Of a stretch of DNA of 45,723 bases, positions 22,709 through 31,525 are shown piece by piece. The DNA is from Blastopirellula marina (GTDB taxonomy: Bacteria; Planctomycetota; Planctomycetia; Pirellulales; Pirellulaceae). Each line of letters begins with the position of its first letter. Position 1 is the first letter of the stretch. Where the stretch lies: contig NZ_PUIA01000012.1 in NCBI RefSeq assembly GCF_002967715.1, positions 1 through 45,723 of the forward strand, read 5' to 3'. A model generated the notes under the pieces. That model was not told the DNA's origin. It ran no database searches and saw only the letters and a program-made list of their open reading frames with translations. A program made the position numbers and the translations under genes.

Positions 22709-25198
22709 TTAGTTCTCAGCGAACATGCCGCTGTTGCGATCACCACGCGAGAGGAGATAGGCCATCAGGTCCTTGATCTCGTCTTCGGTGAAGTTATCTA
22801 ACAAGGCCTCCGGCATCATCGACTTGTCCGACGGAACGATCTCTTCGATCTGGTTCTGATTGACGCCGGTCATGGCGTTCGGGTCGAGCATGTTGGTGTT
22901 GATCTGCATCGTGTCCCCGTTCAGGTTCACGATACGACCAACGACCACCTTGCCGTCTTCGGTCAAGATTTTGACCGCCTGGTATTGGTCGCTCACCTGC
23001 TTGCTGGGCAGGATGATCGATTCCAGGATGTCACGCGGGCTGAAGCGTCCCGAGAGAGCCGTCAAGTCAGGACCGATCGCCCCCCCCTGCCCATCGAACC
23101 GATGGCAAGCAAAGCAGCTCGCTTCACCAAACAGTTGTTGACCTTTTTCGTAGTTTCGATTCTTCAAAGCCGAAGGCTCGACCACGGCGGCCAGGTCTTC
23201 CACGGCCCACTTCTTTACCAGCGTGCGTGGCTTGCCGCTGAAGACAGGAGCATTGGAAGCTGGCTTGTGCTCCAGAATGGCAGCGAGGGCCATTTTACGT
23301 TCTGGCGTGAGGTTCTCGACCGCTTCCTTCTTAATGTCTTGAACGAACAAGTCGAAGCTTGCCCCGCCGCGGTACGTGGCCGCTTTGTGGAACCAGCGGA
23401 AGTATCGCTCTTGCAGATCGTTGGTCCAGCCAGCTTTCAACAGTCGCAGGCTCTTAGCCAATTCGATCTGCTGCTCTTGGGTGGGGGTAGCTTCCAGGAG
23501 AGCCACCAGCTTGGGTGCCGCGGTCGGCGATTGCAGACGAACCAGGAGTTCGGCCAACATCCGGTTTTCTTCCGGCGATTTGGCCGGCAGCAGCGGCTCA
23601 AGCTTCTTCAGGTAGCGATCACGCACGGAAGCGTCCTCTCCCATACGCATCAACACCAGACCGTAAGCCCGCAGCAGGTCGAGCTTTTGCGACTTGCTGA
23701 CTGCGGCGTAGTCAATCGTGTCGAGCTTGTCCAAAACCTGGCCACGCAGCGAGTCGTCGCCGGTACGAGCCAAGGCAATCGCCGTGTTGATCACGCTATT
23801 GGCATCATTCAGAGCGAGGGCTTTTTCCTGCCATGAAGCAGGAGCCTGGTGCTCCAGGGCGATTCGTGCGGCCTGGCGGATGAAGCGATCGTCGCTTCCC
23901 AGGTTCGCCAAGGCGAGGTCCAGTCCAGCGGGATCTTTCGAGAGGTGCAGCTTTTCGATCTCTCGGCGAAGCTTCATTGCCTCGCTCTTGCTGGAAGCAA
24001 CAGCAGCGTCGGCCCCTTTGTCGCCGGTGTAGGTGACACGGTAAAGACCGGACTGAACCTTACGACCACCCACCGTGAAGTACATCGCCTTGTCGGCAGG
24101 GCGGACAACGATATCGGTCAGCGGAAGAGGCGTGCCGGTGATGAACTCTTCGGCGGTAGCCTTGTAGGAAGCACCATCTTCTTCCAGATGCACAGCGTAT
24201 AGCTTGCCGTAGCTCCAGTCGCATGCGTAGAACGCGTCTTGGTATTTCTGGGGGAAGTCAGCCCCGTAGCCGAACGCGACCCCGGTGGGCGAGCCTGGGC
24301 CGATATCTACCGTAGCTGGGGTGCTGTCTGGGTAGTATGCAGGCCACTTGCCGGAACCATTACGCCAGCCGAACTCAGCACCACTGACCACATGGCAAAT
24401 GCGGGTTGGGCGATACCAAGGGGTGTTTAAGTCCCATTCCATGTCGGCATCGTAGGTGAACAGCTCACCGTCGCGATTGAATGCAGCATCGTATTCGTTG
24501 CGGAAACCAACGGCCATCAGTTCCCACTCTTTCCCTTCGGGATCGATCTTGGCGATGTAACCGCCCGGAGCCATCTTGTCTCGCATGAACCCACGACCGT
24601 AGATGCGGGGCAGGATCAGATCTTCGTCCCAAACTTGCGGTACGCGGGAAGTAGTAAAGTCAGTCAAATTGGTCTGGTTACCACAGACAACCACCAGGTG
24701 CTTGCCATCAGGGTGCAGCATGACCGCGTGAGGACCGTGCTCACCGCCACCGTTGAGCTTGCGCAGCTCGGTTACTTTGTCGAGCTTGCCGTCGCCGTCG
24801 CTATCGGTCACGCGATGAAGTCCGCTAGGGAACTGCCCACTGTTAACCACAACATATAGACTGTCGAAAGCCCAGATTAAACCTTGGGCCCCACCGATCT
24901 TGACATCGATTGGGGTGACGGTCACTTCTCCTTGGGTGCCTGCATTGGGCACGGCCACGTGATACAGCTTGCCGTATTGGTCACAGACAATCAGGTTTCC
25001 ATCAGGACCAACGCACATGCTGACCCAAGATCCCTGCCGATCTTTCGGTACCGAATAAAGTAGTTCAACGTTGAAACCATCAGCGACCTTGAAATTCTTA
25101 GGATCGGTGGCTGTCGGCTCCTTGGCCAGTGCGACATTGCCCAAACCGAGCAGCAGGGCCAATGTACTTAGGAAGGTCCAAACTTGCTTTTTTCTCAT
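22709..25198 (-). CDS. PVC-type membrane-bound dehydrogenase / HEAT / cytochrome c protein
   Basis: This ~829-residue secreted protein starts at ATG 25198, chosen because a clean signal peptide follows (MRKKQVWTFLSTLALLLGLGNVALA, then KEP). The longer frame to 25282 lacks one at its N-terminus. The N-terminal half is a GSDH-like beta-propeller (PDGNLIVCDQYGKLYH, HRVTDSDGDGKLDKVTEL, GWRNGSGKWPAYYPD). The middle is helical and HEAT-like (SDDRFIRQAARIALEHQ). The C-terminal cytochrome c domain has the heme motif CFACH (about 694-698) and late Met residues (SMMPEALLDNF) as possible axial ligand. Such proteins are hugely expanded in planctomycetes, and periplasmic sugar oxidation is the usual suggestion. 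The substrate is unknown. Confidence 0.9.
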   Translation of the reverse strand: MRKKQVWTFLSTLALLLGLGNVALAKEPTATDPKNFKVADGFNVELLYSVPKDRQGSWVSMCVGPDGNLIVCDQYGKLYHVAVPNAGTQGEVTVTPIDVKIGGAQGLIWAFDSLYVVVNSGQFPSGLHRVTDSDGDGKLDKVTELRKLNGGGEHGPHAVMLHPDGKHLVVVCGNQTNLTDFTTSRVPQVWDEDLILPRIYGRGFMRDKMAPGGYIAKIDPEGKEWELMAVGFRNEYDAAFNRDGELFTYDADMEWDLNTPWYRPTRICHVVSGAEFGWRNGSGKWPAYYPDSTPATVDIGPGSPTGVAFGYGADFPQKYQDAFYACDWSYGKLYAVHLEEDGASYKATAEEFITGTPLPLTDIVVRPADKAMYFTVGGRKVQSGLYRVTYTGDKGADAAVASSKSEAMKLRREIEKLHLSKDPAGLDLALANLGSDDRFIRQAARIALEHQAPASWQEKALALNDANSVINTAIALARTGDDSLRGQVLDKLDTIDYAAVSKSQKLDLLRAYGLVLMRMGEDASVRDRYLKKLEPLLPAKSPEENRMLAELLVRLQSPTAAPKLVALLEATPTQEQQIELAKSLRLLKAGWTNDLQERYFRWFHKAATYRGGASFDLFVQDIKKEAVENLTPERKMALAAILEHKPASNAPVFSGKPRTLVKKWAVEDLAAVVEPSALKNRNYEKGQQLFGEASCFACHRFDGQGGAIGPDLTALSGRFSPRDILESIILPSKQVSDQYQAVKILTEDGKVVVGRIVNLNGDTMQINTNMLDPNAMTGVNQNQIEEIVPSDKSMMPEALLDNFTEDEIKDLMAYLLSRGDRNSGMFAEN

Positions 25199-25334
25199 CG
25201 AGATCAACTCATCAGGCAGAAACATAAAAAATAACGCAAGAGAATTTAAATCCTCTTTTGGGGAACTTTTCAATCTAATCACAGCTATTGCGGGCTTACA
25301 ACTCCCTTAGAAACTACCCCTTCCAGTTTTGGGA

Positions 25335-25366
25335 CAAAAAAAGGCCGCCGAAATCGCTCGGCGGCC
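25335..25366 (-). terminator. Intrinsic terminator of the PQQ-propeller gene
   Basis: GGCCGCCGA (25343-25351) pairs perfectly with TCGGCGGCC (25358-25366). In minus-strand direction a run of seven T follows. It lies just after the stop at 25394. Confidence 0.85.
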
Positions 25367-25393
25367 CTGGTTTGCTGTGAAAAAGCATGCGTC

Positions 25394-26680
25394 TTACGGA
25401 CGCAGGTCGTAGCACATCAGCTTGTCTTGTTCACGAAGGTAAAGCTTGCCATCGACGATAACCGGATGCGACCAGCTTTCTTTCTCTTGGAATTCAGGCG
25501 TCAACGTCCCCTTTAACACATACTCGTTCGGGTTGGCTTCCACCAAAGCGAGAGTGCCCGATTGATATCGGTAGATCAGGTTACCGTCGGCATACAGAAT
25601 CGCCGCTGAACCCTTCCCTTCGGGGCGGAAGTCACCACCCCACATGACCTTGCCGGTCTTCATCTCAACGCAGATCGGAAAACCACTGTTGTGCTTGGTA
25701 CCGGCGTAGATGTAGTCGCCGACCTTGATCATGCCGCCGTGGTGATTCTGGAAGGTCTTGGGATCGAGGAAGTAGACTTCTTCGGCTTCGATCTTGCCAC
25801 CGACGTTCTTCAGGTGAACCAGCGCCGCACCAGTTTGATAGCCGGTTGAAGCGAAGATGTAGTCGCCATCGATCACCGGATCGGGAATGTTCGCCGTACC
25901 GTTGGCAACACCGTTGTACGACCACAGCAGGTCGCCGGTGGTCGCATCGACACCGATCAAGCCGCGCCCAATCAGTTTCACGTACTGTTTCTTTCCGGCC
26001 GCATTGCAGACGAGAGTCGAAGAGTAGCCCGCTTCGTCTTTCCCTTTTTCGCCCAAGTCGGCTTCGCCGCGTGGGGTCACCCAGATTTCATTACCCGTCT
26101 TCTTATCCAGGCAAACGAGCAAGGCCTTCGACGAGCCGGCACCACAAATCAGTCGGTCGCCATCGATCAATGGCGATTCGGCGAATCCCCAAGTCGGCAG
26201 CGAGGCACCATATTCCTCTTGCAGGTTTCGCTTCCAGATGACGTCGCCAGATTTGCGATTCAAGCGGGCCACAGTCCCTTCCGACATCTCGACGTACAGG
26301 TCTTCGCCGTCAACCGTCGGCGTACAGCGAGAACCGGGGTAGCCATGCTTAGGAGCCTGAGGGGTCAGCAATTGTTTCCAGGCAACCTTCTTCGAATCGA
26401 GATCGAAACAGACGACGCCCTGGCCGTCGGAGAAGTTACCGGTGGTGTAGAGGTCATTTCCCACGATGGAGACGCTGGCGTAACCTTCGCCCAGGCCTTC
26501 TGCCATCCATAACAGCTTGGGCTGCTTTTCTTCCCAATTGGAAATAAGACCGGTCGCCGACGACTTACCGTCGCGGTGGGGACCTCGCCATTGCGGCCAA
26601 TCTTGATCGTTTTCTGCGGCCAGCGAGGGTACTGCGCACGTAAGCAGCAGCAAAGCGATCGTTGTGTACCGGCGTTTCAT
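25394..26680 (-). CDS. Secreted PQQ-like beta-propeller protein
   Basis: This 428-residue protein has a signal peptide (MKRRYTTIALLLLTCAVPSLA, then AEND) and the planctomycete start of mature sequence DWPQWRGPHRDGKS. Repeated blades of PQQ/BamB type follow: GVVCFDLDSKKVAWKQLL, TVARLNRKSGDVIWKRNL, LLVCLDKKTGNEIWVTPRG, IGVDATTGDLLWSYNG and CVEMKTGKVMWGGDF. Proteins like this are annotated as outer-membrane assembly BamB-like or quinoprotein-like. Only the propeller fold is safe here, as no dehydrogenase active site was identified. It has its own terminator and is divergent from the GYF_2 gene. Confidence 0.9.
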   Translation of the reverse strand: MKRRYTTIALLLLTCAVPSLAAENDQDWPQWRGPHRDGKSSATGLISNWEEKQPKLLWMAEGLGEGYASVSIVGNDLYTTGNFSDGQGVVCFDLDSKKVAWKQLLTPQAPKHGYPGSRCTPTVDGEDLYVEMSEGTVARLNRKSGDVIWKRNLQEEYGASLPTWGFAESPLIDGDRLICGAGSSKALLVCLDKKTGNEIWVTPRGEADLGEKGKDEAGYSSTLVCNAAGKKQYVKLIGRGLIGVDATTGDLLWSYNGVANGTANIPDPVIDGDYIFASTGYQTGAALVHLKNVGGKIEAEEVYFLDPKTFQNHHGGMIKVGDYIYAGTKHNSGFPICVEMKTGKVMWGGDFRPEGKGSAAILYADGNLIYRYQSGTLALVEANPNEYVLKGTLTPEFQEKESWSHPVIVDGKLYLREQDKLMCYDLRP

Positions 26681-26975
26681 GCCAATTCCTTGATATTAAA
26701 GGGGGGAACTCTGGTCCGGGAGGCGATTATGGAAGGCTGGATCGCCATGGGATAGAATAGAGGTACCATAATTGCAGGTGAACCTCGATTGAGGAAAGTT
26801 TAAACGGGGTAAAATTCCCTTGCAACTGATGACTAAATTCACTACCCCATAGTTTCAGCAGGTTTGCTGCCACAAACGTGCGGACCACCCGACGGGCAAT
26901 TCGCCAACGGGATGAGCCTGCTCGTTCCCTTAGCACCCTTGTCGTACCTCATCTCTTGGGAATGGATTGGCCCGA

Positions 26976-27803
26976 ATGCCCTCGCCTTCGTCTAGCTCGA
27001 CCCAATCGGAACTTCGGTGGTATTACGCCGTCGATGATGCCCATGTAGGCCCGGTCTCGGCAACTAAGTTTTGGCAACTTGCCGAAGAAGGGGTCATCAA
27101 AGCCGATACCCTGGTCTGGTGTACGGGATACACCGATTGGGTACCGGCCAAAACGATCGATGGGCTCTTTCGCTCGCGGTCTGGGCGATCGAGCGATTCA
27201 AGCTTTTCTGGAGGCTCACCCAGTTCCGCCCAACTGAGCCCAACCCCCATGAAGCCACCACCGACCGAGGACATCACTTCCGAAGTCGACTCGATGCTAC
27301 TCATGCAGATCGCCAAGTCAGGCATTCTGCTGGGGTTGCTTTGTATCGTGTTTACCCGCGGCTGCGATCAAATCGACCAGGCGCGCATCGACGGTCTCTC
27401 GGCCCAACGTAGCATCTCGGAGCAGGAGTTCCAGCAGCGCGAAGCGTCGGAGATCGGACCACTGCAACAGAAGGTCGAAGAACTTCAAGCCAAAGAGTTC
27501 ATGACCGCCGAAGACAAGAAGCAACAGCAGGAAGCGGTCGAAGCCCTGCGAACCGCCAAGGTAATGATGGCCAACGAACACAAACGCATGGAGGCCGAAA
27601 CCTGGGGACCATTGCGTGCGGAAGAAGCTCGTGCAGGGGCCGAGAAGCTTTCGGTGCAGATGTTCCGCCGGATTGCAGGCCTGTTGGGAACAACCCTTAC
27701 GCTTCTTGGGCTGGGTATCGCTCTCTTCTACTCTCCCCCCGACCAACAATTGGGAATCTGGATTGTGCTGGGCGTACTAATCGCTGCCGCCTATCTGGCC
27801 TAG
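26976..27803 (+). CDS. GYF_2-domain membrane protein
   Basis: This ~275-residue protein starts at ATG 26976 (or TTG 26967). The N-terminal GYF_2 domain (~15-65) is clear: LRWYYAVDDAHVGPVSATKFWQLAEEGVIKADTLVWCTGYTDWVPA. A Ser/Pro-rich linker, a hydrophobic segment (ILLGLLCIVFT, ~115-130) and a charged coiled coil (~140-220, EFQQREASEIGPLQQKVEELQ) follow. Two more hydrophobic segments at the C-terminus (LLGTTLTLLGLGIALFYS and IWIVLGVLIAAAYLA) close the protein. GYF_2 domains are thought to bind protein partners at bacterial membranes. The specific role is unknown. Confidence 0.85.
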   Translation: MPSPSSSSTQSELRWYYAVDDAHVGPVSATKFWQLAEEGVIKADTLVWCTGYTDWVPAKTIDGLFRSRSGRSSDSSFSGGSPSSAQLSPTPMKPPPTEDITSEVDSMLLMQIAKSGILLGLLCIVFTRGCDQIDQARIDGLSAQRSISEQEFQQREASEIGPLQQKVEELQAKEFMTAEDKKQQQEAVEALRTAKVMMANEHKRMEAETWGPLRAEEARAGAEKLSVQMFRRIAGLLGTTLTLLGLGIALFYSPPDQQLGIWIVLGVLIAAAYLA

Positions 27804-27951
27804 TTCGTCATCAGAGCAATTTCACAAGCGGCCTGCTTTATTTCACAGCCTGCAGGCGTTTTGATTGGAATGGATGCCATTAGATTTTACATTGGGTAGA
27901 GATCCTTTCCTTGCCGGCATGCCCTACTCCCCCTCCCCGGAAAGCTCCCCG

Positions 27952-30900
27952 ATGCATCGTCTTCTCTTCCAAATTGCCCTGTTTGCGACACTAACGCTGA
28001 CCGTTTCTTCAACGCTACAAGCCGCCGAGAACGAAGACAACTTTGTTCCGCGTCGGCAGCAAGGTGTGCCAGGCCCGCCACTTTCGCCGCAGGATGCCAT
28101 CGCCAAGATGACCGTCCCCAGTGGATTTTCGGTGGAAGTGGTCGCCTCGGAACCCGACATCGTGAACCCCGTGGCGATGACGTTCGATGAAAAGGGACGC
28201 ATCTGGGTTACCGAGAGCTTCGAGTACCCACGGTCGGAACCTGGCCCAGGCCGTGATCGTATCAAGGTTCTGGAAGATACCGACCAGGATGGGGCAATCG
28301 ATAAGGTGACGGTCTTCGCCGAGGGACTGAATATCCCCTCAGGCATTGCCGTAGGATACGGCGGCGTATGGGTCGCGAATGCCCCCGATATTCTCTTTCT
28401 GCAAGATACTGACGGCGACCTGAAAGCGGACAAGTCGGAAGTCGTCGTCACAGGCTTCGGACGGACCGATACGCACGAGCTTCCCAATTCGTTGACCTGG
28501 GGCCCCGATGGTTACCTGTATGGGCTCAACGGGGTGTTCAACTACAGCCACGTGAAACATCGCGGCCAGGATTTTGTGTTCACTTGTGCTATGTTCCGGA
28601 TCGATCCGCGAACGCGTGAGTTTGAGTTGTTCTGCGAAGGGACCAGTAACCCTTGGGGGATCGCGTTCGATCCCAACGGCCAGGCATTTGTCAGTGCCTG
28701 CGTGATCGACCATTTGTGGCATTTGACCGAAAGCGGCTATTACCACCGACAAGGCGGCCCCTATCCGCCACATACGTGGAAGATTGAATCGATCGTCAAG
28801 CACAAACACCAGATGGCAGCGTACTGCGGGATCGAGTACTTCGACAGCGACGCCTACCCCCAAGAGTATCGCGACTGCTTGTACATGGGGAACATCCACG
28901 GTGGCTGCGTGAATGTCGATGTTCTTCAGCGGGAAGGCTCTACCTACTTCGCCAAGCCGCGTCCCGACTTTCTGACCGCCAACGATGTCTGGCACATGCC
29001 GGTCGATCAGAAGACCGGCCCGGATGGGTGTCTGTACGTGCTCGACTGGTACGACCGGTATCACTGTTACCAAGATGCCAGGGCCCGCCCAGGCGATGTC
29101 GATCGTCTGAAGGGACGCCTCTACCGTGTGCGTTTTGAAAACACGCCACGTGCCCAACCGTACGATCTGAATCAAGAGACAGACGACCAGTTGATCTCAC
29201 GGCTTGCTTCCTCGAACCGATTCTATCGCGATCAGGCCCAACGCGTTCTTTCCGAACGTGCCAGCCAGAACGCGATCCCCCAGCTCGAATCATTAGTGCT
29301 GGACGAATCGGCGTCGCAAAAGACTCGCCTTCACGCATTATGGTCGCTGATTGGCGCTCGCCAGCTTTCGGATAAGTTCTCTTTAAAACTGCTCTCACAC
29401 ACCAATCCACAATTACGAAGCTGGGCCGTTCGTTACCAAGGGACCGTCCCCTCCGACAATCCAGCGATCGCCCAGGCGATTGGCAAGTTGGCACACGACG
29501 AAAGCCCGGACGTTCGCTTGCAGGTCGCAACGCTTGCCCCACAAGTCGACTACTTGCCAACGGTCCCAACACTGCTGGAAGTGCTACACCACTCGCCAGA
29601 GGACAAGCTGATCCCGCACATCGTTTGGCAGAACCTGCATCCGCAGTTGGAAAACGAAACGCCGCAGTATCTGGCACTGATGCAGCAAACTCCGTACGTC
29701 CAAAGTGAAGCGGCATTGTCACTGCTACCACGGGCAGCCGGACGCATCCTGGGGACACCAGGGCTCTCGGTCGAACACGTGGCGACGCTGGTGAAACTGC
29801 TCGCTTCTCAACCGGGGCAGGAAGAGCAACTGGCGGCCTGCCTGGAGAGAATTGCCGCGCAAACACAATCGCGCGAGCTTACCGGCGAGCGACTCGCGCA
29901 ACTCAAATCGGAACTGGCCGGATCTCTTTCCGAAGTCATGGCCGCCGGCAATCAGCACCCAGGCTACTATCATGCTGCCAATCTAGCGTTGGCCTGGAAT
30001 GACGCCAATGCGATGAAGATTGCCCCCCAGGTCTTTGCCACGACTGGTCAGCCAACCGAACGACGCGTGGCCGCTCTCGACGCGATGCTCTCCGCCGGCC
30101 ACCCGCAGGCAATAACCTTAGTAACCAAATACTTTAGCGCCACCGACAACAGCCAAGATGAAATTGGGCGGGTGATTCAGACGCTCGGCAAATCGGACTC
30201 CGATGTCATAGCGGCGCTACTGCTGGAACGGCTCGACACCCTTTCATCCGAGAACCGCCCCAAAGCGGTAGAAGTGCTGCTACAGCGACCGGCGTGGACC
30301 TTGCTGCTGCTCTCGCAGATTGAACAAGGGAAGGTTCCGAAAGACATCCTGTCGGTTAATCAGCTTCAGCGGCTGGTCAGCACATCCAGCAAGGAAGTCG
30401 CCCAGCAGATCGCCTCGATCTATGGCACCATCAAGACCGGCCGAGATCCATCGCGGACGTTTATCGTCGCCCAGATGCGGCGGCTGATCTCTTCCGGCGA
30501 AGGGGATCCCCATCGCGGGATCGAAGTTTACAACAAGCTTTGTGGGCAGTGCCATAAACTGCATGGCAAAGGGCAGGAAGTGGGCCCCGAAATCACCGTC
30601 AATGGGCGTGGCAACTTCGAACAACTGCTTTCGAACGTGTTCGACCCAAGCCTGGTAATTGGCAAAGATTATCAAGCCGTGACGGTGCTGACGACCGAAG
30701 GTCGCGTGCTGTCGGGCCTATTGGTCGAAGATAGCGACGCGCGGGTTGTCCTGAAAATGCAAGGGGGCAAACTGGAAACGGTTGCCCGGGATGACGTAGA
30801 TGCGATGAAAACCTCGGATACTTCCTTGATGCCTGAGGGGATCGAGAAACAACTGTCGCCAGCGGAAATCCTCGACCTGTTTGCCTACCTGACGCTGACC

Positions 30901-31509
30901 AAGCCTCCAGAAAACCCGAATGCGGAGTTGATCTCTGGGGCCGGAACGATCGACCCAGCCGCGATTGTACTGCCATCCACCGCGCATAATCTGCTGGTCG
31001 ACGCCAAGATCTCGACGAACGTTCCTCTGTTCGATGCCGGCAAACGAGGTGAAATGCATGATCCGATCTTTAACCCGAAGACTGGCAAGTTTGTGCGGGA
31101 TTCGCAGTGGCACGAGATCGGCGTGGCTGGCGGTGCCGAGTTGGGTGTTCTTAGCGAAGAGCAAGCTGTGACCTGGACAGCAACATGGAATAAGCCGGTC
31201 AGCATCAACTTCCTGACCCTCTCTGGCACGTACCCGAATCAACCTCAGCCCGATACGGCCTGGGCAGTGGAAGTGAAGATCGACGGCACTTGGCAGACGC
31301 TCGAACGAGGGCAAGGAGGCTGGTACGACAGCGGCCGTTTCGTGTGGGGTTGGCCTGGTGCGGTGAGCGTGCCGATCGAGGCACTGCGTGTGAAAGTGTT
31401 CAGTCCCGACGAAAAAACCCCTGTTCGCAGCGTTCATTTCCGCGGCGAAGAGGGTTTCTCGTGGTTTGCTGGCAACTTACTGCCGGAAACGAGCGTTGTC
31501 CGGCAGTAG
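27952..31509 (+). CDS. PVC-type membrane-bound dehydrogenase / HEAT / CxxCH cytochrome c protein
   Basis: This ~1,185-residue secreted protein starts at ATG 27952 because a signal peptide begins there (MHRLLFQIALFATLTLTVSSTLQAAENED); the frame is open back to 27865. The PVC dehydrogenase propeller comes first: AIAKMTVPSGFSVEVVASEPDI, RIWVTESFEYPR, GVWVANAPDILFLQDTDGDLKAD. A long HEAT-like helical region (~410-830) follows, then cytochrome c with CGQCH near residue 864 and the TIGR02603-type tail (DPSLVIGKDYQAVTVLTTEGRVLSGLL, LMPEGIEKQLSPAEILDLFAYL). An extra beta-sandwich of ~180 residues ends the protein. It is a paralogue of the gene at 22709-25198 with an added C-terminal domain. Confidence 0.92.
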   Translation: MHRLLFQIALFATLTLTVSSTLQAAENEDNFVPRRQQGVPGPPLSPQDAIAKMTVPSGFSVEVVASEPDIVNPVAMTFDEKGRIWVTESFEYPRSEPGPGRDRIKVLEDTDQDGAIDKVTVFAEGLNIPSGIAVGYGGVWVANAPDILFLQDTDGDLKADKSEVVVTGFGRTDTHELPNSLTWGPDGYLYGLNGVFNYSHVKHRGQDFVFTCAMFRIDPRTREFELFCEGTSNPWGIAFDPNGQAFVSACVIDHLWHLTESGYYHRQGGPYPPHTWKIESIVKHKHQMAAYCGIEYFDSDAYPQEYRDCLYMGNIHGGCVNVDVLQREGSTYFAKPRPDFLTANDVWHMPVDQKTGPDGCLYVLDWYDRYHCYQDARARPGDVDRLKGRLYRVRFENTPRAQPYDLNQETDDQLISRLASSNRFYRDQAQRVLSERASQNAIPQLESLVLDESASQKTRLHALWSLIGARQLSDKFSLKLLSHTNPQLRSWAVRYQGTVPSDNPAIAQAIGKLAHDESPDVRLQVATLAPQVDYLPTVPTLLEVLHHSPEDKLIPHIVWQNLHPQLENETPQYLALMQQTPYVQSEAALSLLPRAAGRILGTPGLSVEHVATLVKLLASQPGQEEQLAACLERIAAQTQSRELTGERLAQLKSELAGSLSEVMAAGNQHPGYYHAANLALAWNDANAMKIAPQVFATTGQPTERRVAALDAMLSAGHPQAITLVTKYFSATDNSQDEIGRVIQTLGKSDSDVIAALLLERLDTLSSENRPKAVEVLLQRPAWTLLLLSQIEQGKVPKDILSVNQLQRLVSTSSKEVAQQIASIYGTIKTGRDPSRTFIVAQMRRLISSGEGDPHRGIEVYNKLCGQCHKLHGKGQEVGPEITVNGRGNFEQLLSNVFDPSLVIGKDYQAVTVLTTEGRVLSGLLVEDSDARVVLKMQGGKLETVARDDVDAMKTSDTSLMPEGIEKQLSPAEILDLFAYLTLTKPPENPNAELISGAGTIDPAAIVLPSTAHNLLVDAKISTNVPLFDAGKRGEMHDPIFNPKTGKFVRDSQWHEIGVAGGAELGVLSEEQAVTWTATWNKPVSINFLTLSGTYPNQPQPDTAWAVEVKIDGTWQTLERGQGGWYDSGRFVWGWPGAVSVPIEALRVKVFSPDEKTPVRSVHFRGEEGFSWFAGNLLPETSVVRQ

Positions 31510-31525
31510 TGCTGTACTCAGTTGA

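Noticed and set aside
22985-23836. 283-codon plus-strand frame
   Set aside because: Antisense to the heme/dehydrogenase gene; no recognisable domain.
28339-29866. Two long minus-strand frames (278 and 308 codons)
   Set aside because: Antisense to the CxxCH dehydrogenase gene; no family features and mutually overlapping.
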